From: Epiperipatus broadwayi
Taxonomy: Eukaryota; Onychophora; Udeonychophora; Euonychophora; Peripatidae
Direction: 5' to 3'
NCBI GenBank assembly: GCA_028023455.1
Contig: JAQFVV010013403.1
Coordinates: forward strand, 1 to 64,000
Length of the DNA: 64,000 nucleotides
Shown here: positions 27,801 through 39,800 of the stretch, piece after piece
Numbering within the stretch: the stretch's first letter is position 1
Layout of the letters: every line of letters starts with the position of its first letter
The notes under the pieces: generated by a model
Database searches by the model: none
The model's input: the letters and a program-made list of their open reading frames with translations, nothing else
Told to the model about the DNA's origin: nothing
Program-made: the position numbers and the translations under genes

Positions 27801-30800
27801 ATAAATCTAATTTGGACAATACAAAAATACTTGCTAATTTGGAAAGATATGATTTAAGAACCATGAGAGAGTCACTTGAAATATTAAAGAGACCTACTGG
27901 TTTAAATAGGGCTGACGAAGCACAATGTATTCCAGCTATGTGGAAACCTCTCATTTTATCTAATATTAACTTGAAATTAATAGGTGAAAAAACTGAGGGA
28001 AATAAACATTTTGATAAGCCTCATATTGTGAATGCTGAACTACTTCAAGTTGAATCTCACTTCTCATCTTGCACTGAGTCACGTTATTGTTTGAGATCTA
28101 ATGATTGTTCTTTCAAAAGTTAATCTTGATAATGGTGGTTGCTAGTCCGTCGAAATATCAGATTGTAATGCAAAATAATACACGGTTTTTACCCAAAATT
28201 ATTATTTTATCTATATATATATAGTGATTAGAGAATGTTTAACTTGAAAAGATTTCCCAATTTATTTTAGCAATTGATGAATAAAATAGTTGAAAGATGT
28301 GTTTATAAAATGAAATTTAAAATAAAGTTAGAGAGAAGCAATGCGATTAATTTATGATTATATGTGTGAATTTTTAGATCACCATAAATAAATATAATAT
28401 TTGGTTATTTATATCCAAGTCAGATATTTAAGTCAAGATAAATTTGAATTTACAATAGATGTCACATTTATTTTAAGAAATAGATAAATCTGTGCAATAA
28501 GACACAAATTAATGAATTTATAAATTGCTTGAGCATGTTATTTGGGGTTTCCCTCTTTTCTTCCATAGCGTAAGCTTGTGGTTAAACACCTGTAGAGGTC
28601 CCTACTATTGCATTTTACATGCATATTCTCGAGGTTATAGCCTCGGTAAATATTACTTATAAAATTTATTGTAATTCATATTTGTAAATATTATTAAAGA
28701 ATAGCATTGTGTATTAATGGTATTGATGATTGGATCTAATTAAAAGCAATTAGTTAAAAGACGCATTACAGCAATCTCTTCTGTTTGCAAGAATGTTTTT
28801 AAAAGATATAACATGTTTAATATAGGCCCATATTCATAAAAATATATTATTTCTAATAATGTAATATGGATCAGTTGTTCCAAAGCAGAATTTAGAAAGA
28901 AATCTCCATTGAGTCTTGAAATCTAGATTTCACATTATTGTATAATTTACGAGATAGAATTATTTGTAGAAGTCAAACTAATGTTATTAAATATTATTGC
29001 ATACTTGTTTTTAATATTATTCTTAAAAGTATTATAGATATATGATAGCTCATGTAAAAATATGTTAGTGGCATATTTTACTTTTTAGAGCAATTGTTTC
29101 CATTGCTCTAAATTAAAATATACACATGAATACAACTATACTATTAACTTTCCAAAGACTCATTTTTATTTTTTTTCTATGGCTTGTTTACTTCAGAAAT
29201 AGTATGGCTTTAAATTGCTAATTTACCTTTATTGTAACTGCTATTAACTTAAGTTTGTTTTAAAAATGTAATTTATGTGAGGCGGTCAGCATGCTATGGA
29301 CAGTTAGCTAAGATCAAGCATTTTTATTCTATTGTTAACTACAAGAGGTCACTCCTACAGAGTGTTCCAATTAATTATTACTAATAAATTATATTTGCCA
29401 TGTCAAGTATGCATTTCACATTTGTTTCGTTCCTTAAGTTAGGGGGAAAAGAGGCCAAGATTTGGTGAAGTAAATGTTCTTGAATAAAGAATCATTGCCA
29501 ACTTCTGTTTGTGCCAGTTTGATAAATAAGCTATAATGGCAGTAGGACATTACTAGGCTGAAGAATGATAATCAAAGTGATCATCACATGACATTGAAAT
29601 ATATTGATAGGAGACGATCAACTGGGTTTTTCTTAGATTGCCAATAATAAAGTATTTATATTTAATTGTATATTGATTTAGTTATTATCTAATAAATAAT
29701 TTCATCTACCAGGAAGAAACCTATTACTAAGATTATAGTCATATCTTAATATAAGTACATTCTAATTCAGATCCATATCAATCTGATGTTGACAAAGAAA
29801 TAATCATCATCTAAATATGCCTAAAATGCCTTTGTGAGGAGAGCCAATCATTTAAATATATATATTTGGCATATATAAATATCTATTTGCACTTTTTATT
29901 TACAAAGATTTATTAATAAATCAATTATTTTATATAGCGCGATGTTTTTATAAACTGTAATAGTTAAGCAGCATTAAGCTGTTGCACAAAGCGCATGTAC
30001 AACAGCTTAATGCTGTTTAACTATTAAAGATTTATTAATGTAATTTTATAATATAATAAATTTTTATTCAAGCAAATAAAAACTTTCAGATATACCCATA
30101 AACTTATAATAATTCATAAATAGTAAGTTCACCAAGACATAATGAATTTTATCTCTTAATTTATACAATCTATTTTTATCTCCTTTTTTTGGAAAAGTTA
30201 ATTATTGAAATGCTTGTGAATTGGTTTATCCAACAACATTTAATGATATCACTACATTAGTTTTTTTTTTCTATAAAATAAACAAGTCATCCAAAAATTC
30301 AAACTTTGGTGCTAAGAATTATAAATATTTAAACTTCTTAATAAAAATCAATTTCATAGCTCTTCCAATTAATAGTTTTATGTTATAGAATAACATGCAG
30401 ATATATTACCTTTTTAGATTATTTCTTTTCAGATTGCCTTTCAGATATACTAACGCCTTATTTCTTTTATCATTGACATATTTACTTCCTTTTAACTTTA
30501 ATAGATAATGTAAATCTGTAGTTTCTACATTATGGTTTTTCACATGTAACTTTTGCTTTAAACTTTCATTTTGAAAGCTGTCATCCCTTTTTAATAAAAA
30601 ATTGAATGTTATCAAAATTAAAAATTATCCATAATTTTATCTTGTAATGTAGTATAATTTAAAATAAAAATTGAAAGCTTTTTACTTAATATTTACATTA
30701 TCTAATCTATTTTACAATTAGCAAACTTTTCAAGATGGCTTCTCTCTGATCTCATTCTATGATATAATGCAAAATGGCTTCTTAAATGAAGTCAAAAGTT

Positions 30801-33800
30801 TCTATGCATAGGTTGATGCTCAAAAATCCTATTTGCTAAGTTAAATTTTTTCTCCATCCCAGAATCTTTACATAACAAAATAAACTCATCTACTTTTTAC
30901 TCCTTATTATCCAATTATTTTTCTAGTCCAAATTTATTATTATTTTTTTTTCATATTTTAATAGAAGCTGTTTCGATAATTCCACTATCATATCCTAAAT
31001 TTCTTAATTTTGTTTTAAAAGATCTAAAAAAAAATTATAAAATATTTACTTTTTTTTATTCTTTGTAATTTTAAATTTCTTCCATTCTCCACACAGTTTA
31101 CTTTGATTCACTTTCAATGTTTTACATTTCAAAAATAAATGTTCAATATTCTCCAATCTCCACATAAACTACATATATATTTCAAATTCTTGTTTCATTT
31201 TTGCGCTTTTTCGTTGGTATTTAAAATGTTTGCCTTTGTATAAAATAACAATAAACTACTTTTAGTATTATTTATTATACATCTTTTAATTAGAGGGCTT
31301 TGAACTCAGGATTTTCCAATCTATTCATCCTCCACTTCATCTCAAACAACCAATATATATGATCACATAAATGTGAAAAAGATTATGATTCCTAATATAC
31401 ATATTTTATGCAGAACCAGCACTCATCAGTTGGGCCAGATCATAACCTCCCACACTTATATACAATCAGTGCTCATTTTATATTAAGATAGCAATTTCTC
31501 AAACTTTACTGGACAGGCTTCAATCTTCTTACCTTTTCAACTATTCAATCATCCATTTCATTGAAAAACCAATGATGTAATGCTCAAAGCTCATATTGGA
31601 TTTGATATTGTAGTCATCATAAACATTTTAAATTTACTTTTTTTAGTAAACCCAAACTATTTTTCTGGATTATTGTAATATTATTTAAGTGTTATGTACA
31701 TTTAGAAGAAAAGATAGACTTTTATATAACTTAAACTTTAATTTTATTCATGCTGCGCATGCTTTTGACAAGGATGTGTCATGATCATAGCAACGTAAGT
31801 TTATTTAGTGTTCATGGCATGAATACTAAAGCATGCTCAGCATGAATAAAATTAAAGTTTAAGTTATATAAAATTACTTTTTTTGCTAAATATACATAAC
31901 TTTTAAATAATATTAATATATATATCCTTTAATATTTTATATAATTTTTATTCTTATGTAACTCCAGACTTTTATTCATATTCGTTTTACATAACTTAAT
32001 TCTTTTTTCCTAACTAAATTCTTTATACTTTTTCCTATCCCATGTAATGATGAATATGCATATTCCATCTTATTTCTTATTTAAATATATATAAATAACT
32101 ATTTAAATATATATAAATAACTATTTATCTGTTAACTTTGCATATTGTAAATCTATTCTTGCCAACATGTTTGTTGTCCTTTCCACACAAACATTATTTC
32201 TAATCTATTTTCATTCATATATTGAAACCTAAATATTTTAAATTTACTTTTGACATCTTTGATTAAAAGCAAAATCATCCTTCTTTTCCTTTGAATAGCC
32301 ATTTTTTAAGTATTTTATGTAAAAAATTTCTGAGTTTTCTGGCAAATACAAAGACATCATTTCCAAATGTTTAAGCAGATACTGTAATTTCTTATTAAAT
32401 AATTCTTCCTATCTCATAATTATTATATGAGAATCATGCCAAATTTTTAATCAATCCCATTCAATTCCCCCCCTCCCTCTCCCCTTAATTCTAATTCCTA
32501 ATGATGTGTATTCTGTGTAATTCCTATTTATCTGACAAATTACCTAAGTATATATTTTCATATTTCTTTCTGCCTTACCACACTTCTGTAATAATAATTC
32601 CATATTTTTGTTTCCAACCATAAGAATCCTTATCTCTATCCCTAATCTATGTATCTCAGCTTTCAATTTTTTTAGAAGTAAAATAAATAATAAAGTTAAT
32701 AATGGATATCCCTATTTCAATCCAATTCTCACATTTAACTTTAGTTGATTTTATGTTCTCTAATTGGTACATTTAATTAAATCTATTACAATATTTTCAA
32801 TACTTCTCCACAATCTATTTTTATTCACCCTATTATAAACTTTTTCTGTATCTAAAAATGCTTTAGTGAATAGTTTGTTTTTCTTATAAAGTATTTCATT
32901 CAACTAGAAAAGCACCAAATTAATTATTCTCTATTTTTCTTCCTGAACAAAATTCATTTTAAATCTTCCCCAAAATTTCACTCTCTTCCATCCAAGTCCT
33001 AATCTTATTCATTAAGGTAAAAATATAAATAATTATAAGCTGTAGAAATTATTGCTACTGGTCTATAGTTAAATAACATAATAAAATCTTTTCACTTTTC
33101 CTTATTTAAGAGTCTAATTCTTACACCCTTCCACTCCTGTTGGAATTGTATTATTAACTATAATTACCATATAATACTAAATCATCCATGTACTTTACTA
33201 CTGTTACACAATGCTTTATTTACCACTCTCTTTTACAATTTACAGTTTCGATTGCCCCATGCATGGATGATTTAGTATTATATGGTATACATTTGACAAT
33301 GCAATAAGAAAGAGTAATTAACTATAATTATGATGTCTTGCATTGGTGGTCGAGAGATCAGCGCGACTGCCTTACAAGCAGTTGCCCGGGTTGCGGGTTC
33401 GCGTCCCGGCCATTGCTATGATACTGGAAAAAAAAAAAACTATAATTATGATTTTATTAAAACTTTTTTTTAAAACAAAGTCTTGAATATTTTCACATAC
33501 TCTTATTACCATTTTAGCCGCTTGTTTTTTTTTTTTCCAATCTATATTTGTCATGCTATCCATGTTCTTATAAAATAAGCTTCCTAATTAATTATATTCA
33601 CTTATCAACTCTCCTTCACCCAAAGTTTTTATTACAAAATTGTTAAATATTTTTTTAAGTTCTTCTCTATTTTCACATTCTCTGCATTTAATTATATAAT
33701 ATCCTTTTCTTTCTTATTTGAATTCTTTATATAGTTCCAAAATTTTTCACAAACCTCCTTTTCTTGTTAATTTCCTCCATTAATTTTATTAAATTCATTC

Positions 33801-36800
33801 CATTTCTTTCAAAAATCTATTTTATTTATTAAGTAATCAGTCTATCTAACCTTCATTTTCATTCAGTTGCTTCTTAAACACTTTGTAAACTCTACATGCC
33901 TTCCTCAGTTTTTTTTAAAATTAATCCTGTTGTTTCTAATTCATTAATTTAAAGCATCACTCTGGCAATTTTTCTAATTATACTCAGTAAATAAATTTAT
34001 TTGTAGTCTGTCTTTTCTATACACCTCACTCTCTTCTCCCTTTTCTCCTTATTTATTTCATATTATCACATAAATAATTTATCTCCTTATTTATATGTTT
34101 ATATGTGATTTTTTCTTTTAAGTAGTCAATAAGAATCTTTATATTTAAAATATACAATATTATTAATCCATTTTTCCATTAGTTTATTATTTTCTCTTAT
34201 TTTATTCACTACTATTTAATTCTATTTTTATTCTATACCTTGATACATCTTGTTTCTATTAAATGATGTAATAATCTCTTTCTTATTTAATTTTGATTTA
34301 TATATAGCCTCTGTTATTTTATTATATATTATTTTCAAAAGCTTTTTAAGTATACTAAAGCTCAAAATTTACTTAATATGTGCATTATCCTTATTTATTT
34401 TGACATTACTAAAGATATCTGGATGTTTAAATGCTATGGATTATAAAAACATTTATATTTTTAGATGCTGTAATATATTTTCTTTCATATAATTTAATAA
34501 AATGTTATATTTGCTTTACAGAGATAAATTAAATGATTGATTGGTTAAGAAATATGAAAAGAAATGGGGATGATTGAATATTCAGAATATGAATAAAAAA
34601 GATCAATATCTATATAATAATTATGAAGATGTGAAATGTTTTTGAAGTATGATAATATTCATAAATAAAAAGTCTGAAAGAAAGAATGAATTAATAAAAT
34701 ATATCTAATTCTGTTCTGTACTTATTAAGGAACAGATACCGTTTCTGGAAAAAGGATCAACATATATTCCATTTGTAGATAAGGTTGTAGATCAGGAGTT
34801 TCCAATCATGCGATTGAAGCATAAATGTACTCGCAGTCTGATTTGTGTGTGCCTGCAATTATTTGATAATCACAGAAAAGATTTCATTTAAATTTCATTT
34901 TAACCAGTTACCTGAAACCAAGAAAGCTGATAACAATGGGAATAATGAAAAAAGGAGGGCATCACCAATATCATTAATGCAGTTGTAATATTTTTAAAGC
35001 TAACAGCAATATAAATCGACTGTTGGTAATTTAATAACATAATATGGAAAATAAAATCAACTCTAACACATAATGGATGCAGGCCATTTCTATGCTAATA
35101 AGAGTTTATGCTGCAGCCATGAGTTATCTTTGACTCTGTGTGAACTTCTGCAAGCTTTGCTTTGACTGTATTCTCAGTGGTCATGTGTAATGTTAATTGT
35201 GCTATGCTGTAGATAAATAATTATACTCATATTCCATTTATGGATAAGAATGTAGATAAAAACAATTCTTAGTTTGAAATTGGCAGACATTAGAAAAGAA
35301 TTAAAAGCAATATACAAGTGAAGATTAATGATGACACATTGACTTAAAAAAAAAAAAGGAATACAATAATAAAGAATAGAAAAAAAAGAATGCAATAAAA
35401 TAAATTATGAATGAAAGTAAAGAATTAATATGTAAAACAAAGGCATAAGGTTTGAGTTTTTGGAAATAATAAGATTGTGGTATAGTTCAAGCAAAAACTT
35501 GCACTTGAGGATGTGCATGGAAGCCTGATATAAATGTGCAAATAGAAAGCATATATGAAAAATGTAACTGTTCCAAATAATGTTAACAACTCCTTCAAAT
35601 ATTATTAAATGTAGCAGCTATAACTGAACTATGAAGTCCAATTTACATGGGCCACGCTAGATCTTATGTGGGCCATTTAGATTCATCCTTGAGAAAAATA
35701 GAATACAAAATTATCAAAACACACATTTTGATTCTCAAAATTAATAAGATCTTTTGCATATCATGGATAGTTTAACATCCTCATCTCAGAAAATGGTACA
35801 AAATTTACTTCCTCCAGGTTTGAAAAGATTTTAAAACAATGTGAAGTGAGATATGTTCTGATATTTCTGTATAATCTGAATCAAATTATCTAGAAGAAAA
35901 AATTGTGTAACAATTAAAGTAAATATTACAAGGAATTGAACTTCTAACATATGCAACAAAAACTAAAATGTTATTTTTTTTCAATATAATATACATCATA
36001 AATTGCATGGGGGTAATATTTAGCCAAGATGATGTTTGGAAGGAAACTCAAATATAAATACATTGATGCTTTTACCTGATTAAACCAAGTCAAAAATTTG
36101 AAAGGCTCGGAGAATGGTGAGAGTTGGATAAGAAACATGTTTAAAAAAATATTGGATAGATGGAGAAATTTTCAAACTTCTTTCTAATGAAGAAGTTCAA
36201 ACAGATATCATTAGTATTTAGCATATAAAATATAAAAATACCAAAAATAGACATTAGAGTATCTAGTCTTTGAAATCAGTGCTGATAGTGATGAATGAAC
36301 AGCAAATTAATTGTGAGGAACCACTTCACTATAATTGCAAAACCCAAAGAAACAGGAAAATGCCCTTTCAAAAATTACATTTAACTTCAGAAAATGTATG
36401 TTTTTGTGGTGGGGGAAGTTGTGATATATATATATTCTGTAAAATAAATATATATATTCTGTAAGTAAGTTGTTAGGATATATATTCATAAATAACTTGA
36501 TAAGATTAGGGAAAAAATAGATTAGTCACTAATTATGATTAGTAAATAAAGAAATAATAACTTAAGCTCTGAAATGGAAAGAAGTGCTTCATGAGGAATG
36601 TGAAGAACATGAAAGAGAAGAGAAAAATGATAATCTGTAGATTTTACTTTTGAAGATTTCAGTGCTGATAATCAAGCACAAAACTTCAAGAACAGAAGAT
36701 GTCGTTCTAACAAGAGTGCAGTATGACATAGAATCCCAATCACCTTTTACTATTCTTAGTGTATCAAACCAAATCTAGAGACTTCATACACACTTCAAGT

Positions 36801-39800
36801 CTTTATTATATTATTATTTATAAATGTTAGGAATGCAAATACTGTGAATATTATACTAATTTTTCATAATGTATATTTCATTTGTAAATAGTTCTTTACT
36901 GTAAGTTTAATGTTTTATACGTAGAAGGAGTATAGCAAAACAGAGCAATTATATATACATGTAGATCTGGTTTTATTTCTATATTTTTAAAATAATGTTA
37001 TTTTTACAATTGTATTTATGTCTTATTGATAAAAATATCATAGTGCAATCTTTCATTTCATTAATGTAATTTATATATTTTATAAATGAATATATCTTTA
37101 AAAAATATTATTATAGGCAACATCATTGTAACTGCACAGTTTTAGATTTTTTTCATAAATATTTATATATTGATATATAATAATTTTTTATAGACAATTT
37201 AAATTGATTAAAGATATAAAATAATATTAATAAAATTGTATATTAAATTCTCTATCCAAGAGCAAGTTGAGGGAAGTTAATCAATTGTAGTTTTTCTATT
37301 TCTTATCATACTATTTCTGACACTTGAAATTATTTTTAGAAATAATGAAATAAACAAATTTTAGTAAATTAAGACATTTATTTTGGAATATATTAATTTA
37401 TATATATATAATTTTTGTTACAGAGAATATGTGCAACATGTTCTAAGCAATTTTGCAGAAACTGCATGGTAAAAAAGTTTTTGAATCTTCGAAATAATTG
37501 TCAATATAACTGTATAAAGTGTAACATTATGGAATCTGATTTTTTAAACTGTGAAAGTCTAATGAAATTAAAAGTAAAGGATTTACAACAGTATCTCCAT
37601 TCTAGAAATATATCTACACAATATTGTACAGAAAAGAAGGATTTAGTGGATTTAATCATACGGTATAATGTCAATCGTACAAGTAATATGGTAAGACTTT
37701 TGAAAATATTGACTTTATTATTAGTCTTTAATTTTGTGATTAAGATTATTATTATTATTTTTTTGTAGTTAGTTTGTTGTTTCATTTTGATAATAGCTGA
37801 AATTTTTTGCAATATCTTATGTGTGTGTGGATTTATATTACATGATACATTATATAAATATAATTTTTATGAAAAATCTAAAATTTTTGATAAACAATGG
37901 AAGTAGGCTTATTATTGTCTTGGTGTTAAATTTAAAGCATATAATAATATATTTTGAATATTATGACCATTCTAATATAAACGATTTGAGTTCAATAAGT
38001 GATCTTTATTATTTATATGCATTTCTAACTTGATTATTGTATATTTATCAACAGGATGGCTACAAATGCCATAGAATAAATTGGACTAAGTCTATAGTTT
38101 CAATGGATTTAATCTGTGATGTGGAGATTATTAAGTATACTAAACAGAATAATGTCATATTATTGTAAGGCTTAACAACCAAAACAAAACTATTAGCTTT
38201 AAATATTAATTTACAAAGAAAAAAACAAATATCAACAGTTAAGTCAAATGAATAAATAAAATTTTAAAAATGAAACCTACAAATGATTGTAAAATTATCA
38301 TATTTTCTTGATTGCAAAGGTAGACTGTTTACTGAACTTTTTGTCATGGCAATAATTTTCATTACTATTTGTTTTTATTTGTAAAAAGTTGAATTTAGTA
38401 TCCAAGTTTTGTTTATTGTTAATTTGAAGAGTAACTTACAGGGTGAGAAGACAGATAAAGAATATGACTTCATAAACTGAAGTTCTAATTTATAGTTACT
38501 TGAATATAGTAAAAAAATAATGTCTTATACTTTTGTGTTTTAAAAAATAATATTACAATTAATTAAATAGGATGTTAGAATAGTGATAAAATAAAATGAA
38601 AATAAATTGATTAAATATGGCAGAGATTTGTGAAATAAGGTAGATGGATTGTGAAATGATTAGTGAATTTACTCTTCTATTGATAAAAAAAATATTGTCT
38701 TAGGACTAACAGCAAAGAGGAATTATCCAAGTAGTAATTCAGTAAATGATATATTTGTAGTGGAATTGAAAGCTGTTTTATATATTGAATAACACAGGAT
38801 TGATGATGAAAAAATTATTTATGAATAAAGTGAAAATAAATACAAAAATAGTAGTATAATGCTAATGAAGAATGCTGTGATAGGCAGAGAAGATAAGATT
38901 TTATAAGATTATGGTATGATATTAAGAAATAGAAGTGAAAGATGATGTATTTGTATGAAAGATAGGATAATGAGAAATGCGTAGATTATTTAAAGATTAT
39001 TAAGATAATGATTTGCACAGGGAAAGCATTCTAAGTAGATAGTGTATAGTAATATATGTATATGTTGTAGAACTTGCTTTGCATTCTTGATAATTTCAGC
39101 CAAGACAGGTTTATCTTATGTTCACATACAGAAATATGTATATAATGTTAAAAGCATATTTGCTCTTTATATTGTAAACAATTGTCAAGTTTAATTTTCG
39201 TCTTGTTTTTTAGCAGAAACTTTATTTAATTGTAGTATTTATCAAAATATATATATTTTTTTGCAACGAATGCTTTATAAATGCTAGATTGAATTGTGAA
39301 ACTGTATTTTGTGTATGCCTTAAATTACAAATTTGGTAACTGATACTATATTAGTATTTTAATATTGAAAAAATAATATTTTATTCCTATATCCTCCTAG
39401 CAATATCTATCACAATTTGGAATTTGAAGAATTTATTTTTTAATGAAAGAGAAAATGTGTTTAGTTTTACTAGATATTGTTGCCATAAAAGCTTAAGATA
39501 TTCTACCACAGGGAAAATATCAATAATTTTTGTTGTTTTGAACTCATATACTGTTCAATTCTATTATTATGAATGCAGGTTCAATTGATAGCTACTATTG
39601 TTATAGTACATGTTTAGAAACTAACAAAAAGCAACAAATAGTTTTTCTTTTTGTCTCTTAAAATTTCATTGATTGCAGTTGCAATTTTAAATCAAGAAAA
39701 AGTTTTTCAAATATAAACTCACTTTGATTAACATGTTCAAAGTTTTCCTACTAATTACTGAATGCAGAACTAACTTTTGTTGATGTAAAAATAAATAATG

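Larger units (their letters stand above)
30730..34240 (-). mobile_element. Decayed LINE of the same family as 15.1-18.8 kb
   Basis: Read on the minus strand, the block order of the 15 kb LINE recurs: RKACRVYK and [11 protein letters not shown] (34.0-33.6 kb), AAKMVIRV (33.5), [11 protein letters not shown] then [10 protein letters not shown] (33.1), [13 protein letters not shown] (32.85), [13 protein letters not shown] (32.7), [14 protein letters not shown] (32.25), [12 protein letters not shown] (31.25) and a CCHC knuckle (31.15). The 3' untranslated parts also align (near 30.75 kb). Many stops and shifts are present and the endonuclease is missing, so it is an old 5'-truncated copy. It is interrupted by the repeats at 31291-31545, 31721-31873 and 33167-33452. 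Confidence 0.8.
6859..37423 (+). other. Intron 1 of the ligase gene, about 30.6 kb
   Basis: Phase-0 intron with donor GTTTGT and acceptor TTTTTGTTACAG. It splits the FYVE-like finger between its first and second CxxC pairs. It is a repeat reservoir; identified elements are listed separately. Stretches where I recognise nothing, apart from C-runs near 7171 and 9540 and AT microsatellites: 6859-10300, 11091-12376, 18801-19694, 20346-21719, 23356-24851, 24992-27159, 28676-29958 and 34241-37423. Confidence 0.85.

Noticed and set aside
33335-33410. Functional tRNA gene
   Set aside because: The A-tail, target duplication and second diverged copy at 60.2 kb identify it as a SINE; the variable region is atypical for a short-arm tRNA.
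38055-38164. Open segment bounded by CAACAG and GTAAGG between ligase exons 2 and 3
   Set aside because: Its 110 nt would shift the frame between exon 2 and exon 3, which join cleanly in phase 0 without it, and its peptide resembles nothing in the family. It could be a poison exon, but there is no support.
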